NCBI GenBank assembly: GCA_025618425.1
Contig: CM046846.1
Span: 26,001,063-26,065,062 of the forward strand
Reading direction: 5' to 3'
Source: Heliocidaris tuberculata
Taxonomy: Eukaryota; Echinodermata; Echinoidea; Camarodonta; Echinometridae
DNA: 64,000 bases
Shown here: positions 12,261 to 24,700 of the stretch, one piece after another
Numbering within the stretch: position 1 is the stretch's first letter
Layout: each line of letters starts with the position of its first letter
Made by a program: the position numbers and the translations under genes
Notes under the pieces: model-generated
The model's input: the letters and a program-made list of their open reading frames with translations, nothing else
Told to the model about the DNA's origin: nothing
Database searches by the model: none

Positions 12261-15200
12261 CTGTTTCTTCTTGTCTTTTTGTCTCTCTTCTTGTCTCTTT
12301 CCATTTCCCTCTTTACTCTCTCTCTCTCTCTCTCTCTTGCTGTTTCTTCTTGTCTTTTTGTCTCTCTTCTTGTCTCTTTCCATTTCCCTTTTTACTCTCT
12401 CTCTCTCTTGCTGTTTCTTCTTGTCTTTTTGTCTCTCTTCTTGTCTCTTTCCATTTCCCTCTTTACTCTCTCTCTCTCTAACTCTCTCTCTAAACAAATG
12501 AGTAATTGGTGTCGGATTAGGTAATGCTTTCATTTTCATTCATCTCTCTCTCTCTCTCTCTGTTTCTGTCTCTGGATCTGTGTTTCTCTTTCATATCAAT
12601 TGGTTATGTATTCAATTTGCTACTTAGCATGAGGGGGAGTAGATTTAGGTTTAGTTTGGAATGTGTGTGCCCATCACTAGCTGCCATGCTTTGTAGATAA
12701 ACTGTAACTGTAAAATATACATCTTGTTCTGATTTCCGTTTAATTCAGTTTAACTGTCATCAAGACCTGACTTGAATGAGTGATGTTTGTGATGGTGGCG
12801 AAGATGATATTGCGACAGCACATCTCATTCTCAAAACAAAAAACAAACAAACAAAAAAATATCAAAATCGGAAAAGGAAACAAAAAAAGCTCCTGATTTA
12901 GTGGATGGATTTATAGAATTCTGTGGAAGTAAAATTATCAGCAGTATCAAGAAATATTCGAATTTCAGTTTACAATTTTATTGTCCCGTGGACATTTGCT
13001 TTGCTCATATTTTGCATAAAGATATGTAACATTACAAACATGATTGTGTAAATATCATAGCGTGACATACTCAATACTCAATGTTTCGAATTGGCTTGCG
13101 TAATTTTATAGAGAAAAGGTAAATGTCTGACATGAGCAAGGGTGGAATAGGGATGATATTAGGCCAATACGGGTAGGGAGCATTGACCCTAACCACCGTC
13201 ACCTTCTATTCCATGTTGTATGTACAGGATTTCCCTGATGTTGACCAGCAGTCGGATGCCAGCGTGATCATAGGACCTCGCTGTGACATCAGCCTCCTAG
13301 CAAAGACTGGTGACTGGGCTCCGGTGCTAGAGTTCAACCAACTGACCCGTATTCTGCTGACGGTAGAGTGCGGTACGGAGGAAGGGGTTCACCGGCTAGA
13401 GCTTCATCAGAAGAGTGGACAGGTGGGTAGCACTGCCATGTTGTTGCAGCATCATGAAATAATGCTAACTACATGTACTCACAAGGCATCCTCCCTCTTG
13501 CACAAAATTTTTTTTCAATTCTACATAATGTATACTTATTAAACATCAAATGATACAGATGAGGCTGACCGCACACAGGGAGTCAAGCCCATGTTCTCTC
13601 AATGCTGATTTTCTGACAAATCCCTAGCCCTGCATTAGGCCATTGCACCCCTGCTTCAAGGACTTACATCTGTTCCCAGGGACTCCCATCTTTGTCTTGT
13701 AATGAGGCAAAATTGGTCTAAAGTTCCCTTTAATTCGAGCGATCGCCAATAGGGTAAAAATGCCCGGATGCAGGTATCGGGGTGCGTTTGCTATGCAATG
13801 TGGGACAGCTTTTGTGACCTAGTTACTTCCGGAATCTGACCGGTCGGTGAATTACCCGGCGGCCGTGCATATTAATTATGTTTACAGTTTAGCTTGCTTC
13901 TCCAGACTTTGATGACACGCAAGAGTTCTCGAGGTTGGAAATTCATCTTTTTGTAGAGATTAGATATATTTATAATTCATCGCTATTGACTGAAGTATTT
14001 GAAATCAGCTTTCCAAGATACGGCTTTGTCATTTAAGTCTCGAACAGAGCCGTCCGCAGCGGGCACCCGTCGTCGCTTTCTGCCGGACGCCTCCCGGTCG
14101 CAAGGCTCAATAACGCTGTAACATTCAGCGGCTCTCCGTACTAGCAATTCCAATTCGAGTTTGCGTTTTCCGTTGCATGGAATGCCTCTTTCTGTCAGAA
14201 AAGCTTTCAGCTGCAGAATGGTCATATTCTTGAAGTCTTGAGAAACGCTCGCCATGACAATTCTACGATTACCTTAACTTTTATTAGATAAGTTTGAAGA
14301 AAAATTCCTGAAGTGTGTACCGCGGTTACTGTAACTTAGCATCCGTATACACCGGAAGTACACAGGTCCCGGAAGTTGAATGAGAATTCGCCAAAAACGG
14401 TACATCCGCTCGAATTCATTCAGTAGATATTAGTGAATTGTAGTTCTTAATCTTCAGTTTATCTGTGTATTGTTTTTTGGATTCTCTGGTAATTTTATTC
14501 AACGCACTTAACAAATCTGACGTCTACCTTGCAAGACAGTGCTGAAGAAAGGTTAATTGATGGCATGAGAGAGATCAACCTCAAGTTCATTGAATATGCA
14601 TGTCATAGAAAATGCATTAAAAAGTGACAATACAGCTGATATTAACATATAAGTTGAATAAAACAATAGGAAATCAACAATATGATATTACTATACTTGT
14701 AAAAGAGTAGTGATCACTGGTTATGGAGAAGTTGATTCTTTTGCAATATGACATTAAAAAATTGCTGATTAATGTGGTATGGATGTTATATGTGTGTTCA
14801 TGCAGCCCATTGTATTCCTGATGCCAAGTGAAGATGCCCAACAGATGGCGTCCTTCATAAATGGGTACTACAGGCTGTTAGTAAACAGGAATAGGACTCT
14901 TCTAACAGAGACCAGTATGTGGATGCCACCTGCTAAAACAGAAGGTAAATTTTATCACGAGTTTCTCTTAGTATTTCTTTAAAAATAGTATTCCTTAAAG
15001 TCTATTACAGTGTGAGTCCAAAATAAGGAAACTCAATGTTACAAATTAAACATTTCTTTAAACAACATGCCTGCCAACCGTTCCTGTTTTAGAGGAATAA
15101 TTCCTATATTTTTTTAATGTCAAACTAAAGTTATGAGCCCTAGATTCCTCTCTTTTTTATAAAAACTTCTGTGTGAAAGCATACAAAATACACTATTCCT

Positions 15201-15688
15201 AATTTTGTTTTGAAAGATTCCTATTTTTGCTGTGGATGGAAGGTTGGCAGGTATGGAACAAGTCAAATTGCTTAAATCTATTACGTTGGTAAGGGAGCTT
15301 GTAATTACATCATGATCACTGACATAATCCTCCTTCTTCCGCAAAGCTCCTCCGTACTACGGGAAACATCATGTCTCGATCGCCAAATGGAACTACCCTG
15401 ATGACCTGGTGTCGGAGGTCATATCAGAAGAGGTCAACAACGCAGATTCACCAGATGTTGCACCAAAGAGAAGGAAAACAAGAGAAGGGGAGCAATGGGT
15501 AGACCTGTCAGCAGGACCCCCTCCCTATCAAGCTGACCTGACTTACATCAGAAAGTAAGTTATAATGATGATAATAATATTAATAATAATAATAATAATG
15601 ATGATGACAATGGTAGTACATTTCTTCAGAACAATTTATATTATAGTCGCGATGTGTGTCTGAAATGATTGCGAAAATTTTATATGCA

Positions 15689-15732
<44 letters not shown>

Positions 15733-18700
15733 TATATATATATGAAATCAATATTTACACCCAAAACTACATGTGGTTGTGTTTTCTACCCAAACAGTAC
15801 CACAAAGTTTCTAAACATGAATCTCAATTAAGATTACATGAAACAAGTCTTAAATGGGTGAGGGCCTATGTGGTAGACATACATTATTTCATGTAGGTTT
15901 CTTTCAAATTAATCATCATTATAGTATAACAATGTCTGCTGAGATTATGCTAAAAAATACCAGAAAAATTCAGGCTGCCAGATAAAATGGACTACAACAA
16001 TATGCATGTATTCTTGAAGTCATGTGATTATTTGTTGTGTTCTTCCTTTGTATTTACAGCTTGAACATGCATGACCGACTTCAAAATATTCCTGAATCGG
16101 CGGAAGAAGAGCCAGATAACCGAGAAGGTGTGGCAGAATTTAATCCTGTGGATGTTGAGACAAAGGCAGCAGAGCCAGAAGTTTCACCAGTAGAGCTGGA
16201 TGATTCTATTCCACAGTCAGAAGACAGCCAGCTCTCTGAGGATAAGGCGGACAGAGAGAAAGAGGAGGAGATTCTGTCCTTGCTGAGCAGTGGAGCATCC
16301 AGTCCTGAGAGCGATGGTAGCATCTCGAGCGCAAGTGGTGCTATTGCAAATGATAGCAACAGGAAGAGTGAAGTAAAGTCTAAGAGAGCAGGGAATGGGA
16401 AGAAACGAGACAGGTCACTAACAGAAGGAATCAGTAAAAAGATCTTCAGATCCATCACTGGGATGAAGTTCAATGTTAAAGACACGGTGGCATCAAATGA
16501 CTCTGAAAATGTGACTGCCACAGAGGTGAAATTCATTAGCTCTTCTCCTATGAAGGATAGGAGTTTGGAAAGTGAGTGTGATTCAGTAGTTTCTGCTGAA
16601 GAAAGTCCTGTGAAGGATGATGGAAATGAGGAGAGGCCAAACTCAAGACTCAGAGCAAGGGATTCCATTTTGATTCAGCACAGGAAAATCAGTCCCAGGA
16701 TGCAAAGGCGTCAAGACAGCGAAGACAGTGATTCTTATGAAGACAAGGAGGCACAGTCAAAGAGCTTTGATAGTGACATTATTGATTTGACAAACATTGG
16801 TGATTTTGATTTCGATTCGGATCTCTCGCCCTCTAAGAGTAATGGTGCTTATGACGATGTCTTTCTGGATGATGATGAAGTTCCGAGGGTAGTTGATGAG
16901 ACACGTGAAGTGGAATTCCATGTTGGTTCTGTAGAAGATGGTGACATTTCTGCTGGGATGGAAGGTGACAATGAAATGCTAGTGCTCGGCAATGAAAGTG
17001 ATGTAGAGCTTGATCTACCAGGATTTGAAAATGATGCTGGTGAGAAAGATGAACACGAAATCAATAATCATATACAAGGAGATAAACAGGAAGGAAAGGT
17101 AGAAGATGAGGATGATGTCCCAGTGTCAGTCATAGATGCGCTCTCACCAGAACCTACATTAACATCACCTATGGAAACCTCTGATGAGGCACATGGCATG
17201 CAGCTGGCAGCACTGGTTGCGCTAAATGCCAGTCTGGAAGAACCTGAAGAACCCCTCCAAGCTGCTGCAAAGAGTCCTGATAATGAATGCGAGTCAGACT
17301 CTGGCAATGAAACCATTTCCTCAGAAATCGACAATAACAATACAGAGCACACAAGCATTTACCAATCCCCAAGAGACTATGCACCATTTGATACCGTGTC
17401 TGATTCCAATGCTTCGGTAGATATTTTAGTGGAGGCTGAATTGAGCAGTACTATTTCTCTGAAAGATGAGGATATCCATGAGCATTACTTTTGTGCAGCA
17501 GGCTGTGCAACGAGCTCAGATACCGAAAGTACTTCAACTCTACATGGAAGCAGTCCAAACCTGAGTGCCATTGACTTACATGTAGGAGAGGACAGAGTTC
17601 CTTCTGTACAACCAAAGAACATTGATGACGTAGTACTTTCCTCACTTGAAGCCCCAGAAACCAGCAGCCGAAGTGCTGGCGTAGGTGGTTATGTGGATGA
17701 CATTGAAGCCCTTATCGCAACTTTGGTTGTGCCCCCTCCACCACTGGTGGACAGTGGAGAAATCGATGAAGAACTCCTCCAGGCCATCCTTCCTCCTCCG
17801 CAGTTGGAAGGATTTGATGAGGGTGCTATAGAAGGTGCGTTTCCACAAACGAATCCAAGCGAAAGTGATGAAGAGGACAGTGTCGCTGAAACAAACATTC
17901 TGACAAATATCTCACACAAATCTGATGCAGAGGAAGAAGGAGCTGTCGGTGATCTTGTAACAGCACTGGATTCATTGGAAATGCCCTCAGCACGTGATGA
18001 ACCTGACATGACTGAAGTATTAGATACCTCTGATAGTATTAAATCCAACAATGAGATGAACTTGAACTCATCACTTCATGGTGAACAAGATTGTGAAGTA
18101 ACATATGATAGGAATCCTGAAGATACGGGCATTCAACAGAACAATGGATACAACGATGAAAAGGACAAAGATCTTGAGTCTGATTTGGGAGATTTTGAGG
18201 AAGAGGCTGGTCTCCGAGAACTCCTAGAACTAACCTTATCAAATGCTCTTGGTAGTATTCATGCTACTGAACAAAATGAATCTGCTTATGAAGAACAGAC
18301 TGTCACCTCTTTTGGAGATATTCTTAACCATTCGAAAGTGGAAGATATAAAGGATGAAAGCTGTGAAACTGACAGTCCTGACGGAGCTGAAGAAAATGAA
18401 GAGGAACTGACACCAAGGCCAAGTTCTCTTGATCCTGATGATGAAAGAAATGGAGAGGATGATCTTTTAGAGGTTCAGTATGATAGCTATGGCCACTTGA
18501 GAGGCCATGGATCTCCAGAACAGAAGGTTGCTAACATATTAGATGCAATTATCTCAGGCGGTTTATCCCCAAGTGCATCAACCTCATCAAATCTTTCTAC
18601 CCCAAGTTATGACAGACCCTTGATTTCCCCACTTGACGTGGACTCCAAGCTTCGTGGTATTCAACAGAGCAAGCTACAGGGCAGTGTAGACAGTGGATTC

Positions 18701-21700
18701 CATCAGCCCGACCCAGACCAGATTTCAGTAACCTCTCCATCTGATCCACCATCATTGAGTGGTACGGACAGCAATGGAATCCTTGATGCCTTAGTAAGCA
18801 CTCCAGATGCTTACCCACAAGACATACCTGCAGTGAATGGGATCTCAGAAAGTACAGCAGAGAGGATTGTGGAAAGTAACGTGGAGAAGCCAGTAGTCAG
18901 ACCAAAGATTGTAGGAGGTAAACCCAGTGTCCCTCCAAAGCCGCCAAAACCTGCAAGACCCAAGGATCTCCAACTAAAGCTGAGCGAGCCTACAAATGAC
19001 ACGGTCTTGAGGAAGAGCAATAAGTATCCCGCACCCCAGCCTCCTCAGCCCCCTCCTCGCAAACGCTACAAAGCTCCAAGCATTGCAGCCAAAGCTTCCA
19101 GATTTGAAAGCACCAACGTATATACATCTCATGTAAAAGGGAGCCCTGAAAGATTTGCAACTCCACCAAAGTCATTTACCCCTCCACTTGATGCAAATGA
19201 TGACAGAGATCCCTCTGAAAAGCCAGAGCTGACCAGACTTTATTCTGATGGAGACACCTATGATGATCAAGGCAATCTGCAAGAAAAGCAGAAGAGAGGT
19301 AAATCTGTGACACGGAGTCAAACTTTTTCAGACTCTTCTCCAACAAAAGATTCCAGTAAGCTGTTTCCATTTAGAAAAGCCCCTCCGGCTCCCCTTCCTA
19401 AACCAAAGATAAACTCAGGTGTGTCTCCTACTAGTTCGGGGAAATCATCTTCAAAACATTCCAAAGAGAGTTCTTCTGCAACCAGTTCTCCATCATTATC
19501 AAAGAAACAGTCCTTTACAGGATCGCTGTCAAGATTACTTACTCCACATAAGAGTAGAACTTGGGGACAGTTCAAAGACTCGCTCCCATTCAAACAAGGA
19601 TCATTCAAGGGAAATGCTGGCAGCAGTCGCTCCAAGTCAAAGTCCAGGAAACCTCTGAAGGCATTGTGGCCATCGGCTACTTGTGACACTCCTGGGGATA
19701 CAACATTAGAGGTGCAAGAAAACCGTAGCATCACATTAGAGAAAGTTAGTAGGGGTGTCTTTCAGAGGTCTGAGTCAGCAGAGTTCGATACAAAACCAGA
19801 CTATAGCTTGGAGGTGCGAGCAAGATCTTTCTCCATGAATATGATTAGGAACAACAGTGAGGATTCAACTTCAGAGTCTGACATGGAAACACCCAAGGGC
19901 TCACCCAACCTTAGGCAGGGCGGCACCCTGAAGGGACGTCCATCATCCATGATTAGCCTGACCGAAAGCTACCCGCCACCATTCTATCATCCCAGGAGAC
20001 CACCTCCTCCTAGGCCTTCCAACCCTCCAGTCCTCAAGGCAGCAAGCCTCAGCAAACTCTCAACTAGAATGTATGTCCAAACAGGTCCTATCTCACCAAT
20101 ACCACCTTCATCTCCTGCAGTATCCCCTGAACCTGTACCAAGTCCTTCTAGCAGCTTTGATACAGACACAGAAGTGTCATCTCCAACACCACCTCCACTA
20201 CCTACAACAAATCCTCCAGACTTCTCTAAACCGGCAGAGGGAAGTTCACCAATTGATGATCAGTATTGCAACACTAACAATAATGCCAACCTTATCATAG
20301 ACATTGAAAGTCGTGATTACGTCGGGGAAACTGCCATCAGTGGAGCCATCCAGGACATTGAACTGCTGGCTGATGACATGAGGGACAGCATCTCTAGAGT
20401 GGAGAGTCAGCCAAATGTGCGACATTTTAGACAGAACAAGGAAAGTTTGTTGTCAGAGGTGCGGGAGTTCACCAGCAACACCAAGATGGTGGTGAGTGCA
20501 GCAGGGCAGCCTGGACAGCAGCTCAAGGATTGTACCAACAGCAGCATGCACACCCTGGCAAGGCTCTGCTCAGCTACACAGGCATCCATGGATGTGATGT
20601 CCTCAACCTCCCTGGCAAAGAATCTTGGCAAAAAGGTAAGATTTGCTGTAATGTACCATTATGCGTAGAAGGAAAAGATAAAACATGACTTCTAAAGTTT
20701 TCATCATTATCATAAACTTCAATCTTCAACAAGTTCGTCAAGTTTTAGATTTAATCTTATGTGGTCTCCTATGAAAAACAACATTCATGCTGATAAGGGT
20801 GTTCTTTCCCACAAATGGAAAAATGGCCATGGATGGCAAGCACTACACACTTACCCAAGATTTTAATAGGATGCTTTTATAAAATTTATTTCGAACCTTG
20901 ATCTGCTCTCTTTGAATGATACAGTGAAATTACATCGAAATTTAAATTTTGAAAATATATTCTTGAAGCTTATTTGTAAGCTAAGGTATGGGGGTGGGGG
21001 TATATTATGGACATTCTCACTAACTTATAGAAAGAGATATTGTACTTTCTAGACATCCAGAATTAATGATGCATAGAAGTCTTTCTTTTTTTCTCGTTTA
21101 ATTTAAATTCTGCATTGGAGTACAAATGTGACCAGGCACAACAATACTAATTCGCCAGATATGAATTTTTAGTTAGGTCTGATTCTGAAAGAGGAGATTA
21201 TCCGCTTTAAAGTGATATATAACTCATTAGCATTGGACGTTCCTAACCCACTGTACAAAGAGTAAATGTAGAATGCCCAGTCCCACAGAATGTTGTTTTT
21301 GAGAAATAAGAGTTTAAAGTTTGCAGTCTATTGAAGCACTCTGACTTGTGAGCTATTGTGTAAAGGTGATAAAAGGAGGATTAGAATTCACTTGAAATTT
21401 CCATGAAGGGATTATCAGATTGTCCTAAAACTTGGTTTATAATTAACCACATTCTGCTCATAGCAGTGGACAAGTATCAGTACAAGAACTTACTCTGTTT
21501 AAAGTTATGGGAGATCAAAATGAGACAAGTATTCAGGGTCGTAAAAAGGTAAACTAATACAACAAAATCCAGAGAAGCCAAACATAGGTCTACTAAAAAC
21601 TGTCGACAATACCACTTTTAGATGGTTTGGTGCCTCCAAATTTTTTACTTACTTACGAAAAAGTATACTCTTTCAGGAAATACCGAATTTGACCATGCCA

Positions 21701-24700
21701 CCCAAAAACACCTTCATTAAGCTCTAATTCAAAATCACACAGTGTGACTTTTTGGTGGGTTTTTTTTTTCGTGCTTGGTCACAAAACATACTTGTAATCA
21801 GACCCATACCTATGCAGACATGAGATTGGAGTTAATTGAATTAGTCAAACTGCCTGACCTCTTTAAATTAAAGAGGTGTGTCCCATTGGTAATTATGGCC
21901 TTAAGCAATGAGGTCGACTGTAGCAAATTAAGCAGTAATTTACGCGTTTCTTTCACTCCAACCTGCTTAATTGAAAAAGTATGCAATAACTTCTTGAAGT
22001 GGAGCAGCATTGGGTAGTCTAGCCGGTGACTCCAGAGAATTATGGGAAATAGCATCATGGTGTGTACACACTGTCAGAATGCTGTTGCCAATTATACTGG
22101 GTGTTATGAAGACCCTGGAACTGCATGAATGATGCTTCATCACTCATAATTTTGAAAGAATAATACTGAATTTCTTTCCATGCCCATCAGGTCTTTTGGT
22201 TTGATGCAATCATATAATTGAATTTAAAGCAATTAGTTTGTTCCCCTGTAGACATTGGAAATTGTATTTCATTTTTACTTACTCTGAATGACACGAAGAG
22301 TGAGATTGCCCAAACCCTGGAAACTGAAATGTTGAATGATTCCAACTTTCTTGGTTCAAAATTCCTGCACAAGAATAAAAAGAACAAAAAGTGGAAGACA
22401 AGAAATAAGAATTCAGAAGTAAGTGACTATCAACCATATCTTGATGATGTCTACCCCAACTTCCTGCCCCCAACAATTACCTGCCAGCCCTTAGAAATAG
22501 CACACAAAGACAGCTTCCACCCATCCCCACCCCTACAGAGAAAACACGTATTTTACTGGAAACATTTGCTTTCTAGTAAAAGGTGATCGCCATGTTGCTC
22601 TGTTACACTGAACCATTGCATCAAATTGATGGAAAGAGTAATAATAATAATAATAATAATAAACCGTTCTTGTATAGCGCATATCACATTATGATATAAC
22701 ATCCCTATGTGCTTCCAAAAGGGTTTGGACATTATTACCCTGGCTTTAGCTCTGGCTGCCGTAATCAGCACACACTGCATTTCAAGGAATAAATCCTGCC
22801 AGGTACCCATTTAACACCTGGGTGGAGAGTGGCAAACGTGGATTAATGTCTTGCCAAAAGACGCTAGTGCCGGGCTGAGATTTGAACCCTCAACCCTTGG
22901 ATTGAGAGTCAAGTGAATGAACCTCTATACCACGACAAATATTTCTTACCACCTGAAAACTGATTTCTCACAATCCAAAATTTCAGCCTTGAAAGGAATT
23001 GTAGAAATGAAGGACACTAGAAGGTAATTATTTTCAGAATGACTTGTCACCCAGAATAATACTGCTGTTTGTTGCATATGTTGCATGTCTACACCTCATA
23101 GGGCACGTAGGAAAAAAAAAAAAAATTCTAAATGTTGCATAAGTACATCGTATCTTGAAAAAAAAAGGAATGTTGCTTTATGTTGCCTATGTACACCCTT
23201 CAGGAGAGAGGACATTCACAAAATTATGCCTATTATTTATATCACTGTATAACATCGCAGTAAAATTCAACACGCATGCCCTTTTATTTTCTGACTGGGA
23301 TACTGCATTTCACATTTTTTTTGTTTGATTATTCACAAAAGTACATTATACAGGCATCGGCATTATAATTATGGAAAATAGAGAACATTTTCATGGCATG
23401 GTAATTTGTAATTGTAATTGCTTTTGGTCTGTTGAAAAGTATATGCAGAATTCATATTTTAGTAAATGTATATGTATTTTTGCTTAGCTTCTCCAAATTT
23501 TAGTGACACTACTGAGTGTGACTCTGTTGTGGCTTAAATTAGATTTGAATCTATCCTGGGACACATGTCTTTACATTCTAAAACATATCCAATTTCAGCT
23601 AATAGTTTTCATCAAACTTTACCAATTTTACCAATGTGCCAATACTTGCAACGTTCTTGTTTGTATCTAAAAGATGTTCTCATTTAAATTTAATTGGTTC
23701 AAAAACGTTCTTAGGGCTTGTTCACATATGACGTGGTAAAACGCCTATAAGAAAAAAACATGGCGGTTTTTTGTGTAATGAATGAATGAATGACAAGTGG
23801 GAATGCATGATGCGACAAAGGTCCTCTGCGTTTACCTTCTTACCTGTGTGTTGTAAGATACAGAAATGTGTCGCGCAGTACGCTTTAAAAAAACTGCTTT
23901 TTTTTTTTTAGGTGGTTCACCTTGACATATCTGAACGAGCATTTAGAGTTTAGACTTGAAAAAATATTGGGGTCCTAAAGGACCAAGGGTAACATTCAAA
24001 AGATTAAAAACATTATATTTCCAAAATATTGCAACCATGAAGCATGATGGCATCCCAAATAAGTCACTGAGCTCCCATAATGAATTATGCCCATTTTTAT
24101 GTTCACGACTAGTTGGAATTGTAGCAGCTGTTACTGCAACTGTTTATGTAGATGCTTTAGTTTCATTTTTCTGTTCCTTTTTAAATAGAAAAATATTGTG
24201 GATATTGTTCTTAACATTTATTTGTACATATACGTCATCCAGTACTGCAGGTTGCTATAGTCAGTGGAGATTATTTCATGTAGAAAATTGTTGTTGTAAA
24301 AGTATCCCAGCCTACCGTTCAAATTCCACGGAGTGCATATGATTTATAAATCATAAATCATTAACATTTGGAAAGCTTTCATTCTATTATTTTGAAGTGC
24401 ATCTTGACCGTGTCATGGTGTGTTGTATACACTCCAACAGTCATTCATCTTCATACCCATCCTTAACATTCTTACTTGTATAGATAATGCATTTGTAGTG
24501 GTTATTCTGTAATGCACCCTGAATGAGCAGTGATTAATTCATGTATCGATGATCACTGAATCAAAGTTAAAAACTAATAATCTTGAAGATGGTTTTCCAC
24601 ATCTTGTTTCAGATATTCCCGGTTCTATTATTTTTTGAATTATTTTGGGGGGCACATATTTAGGGTCATTCAGTTATGATTTGCACAAGCTTACTGCCTT

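Larger units (their letters stand above)
13423..14805 (+). other. FRMPD intron hosting an antisense SAP-domain ORF
   Basis: A 1.4 kb phase 0 intron. Its middle part (about 13740-14420) is clearly CpG- and GC-richer than other introns and holds a minus-strand ORF. Outside that patch it is AT-rich with no other feature. Confidence 0.65.

Noticed and set aside
12058..12539. Frames of SLSLSL / ERERER type on both strands
   Set aside because: They translate a CT microsatellite.
16081..20631. Many antisense and shifted frames inside the giant FRMPD exon
   Set aside because: They are shadows of the sense frame's composition (Ser- and Leu-rich readings of acidic codons) with no domains.
22218..22586. 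122-residue frame in the large FRMPD intron
   Set aside because: No family similarity, and no matching splice phase that would make it an alternative exon.
22880..22945. Functional tRNA gene on the minus strand
   Set aside because: Head is degenerate and attached to a SINE body with an ATT-type tail.
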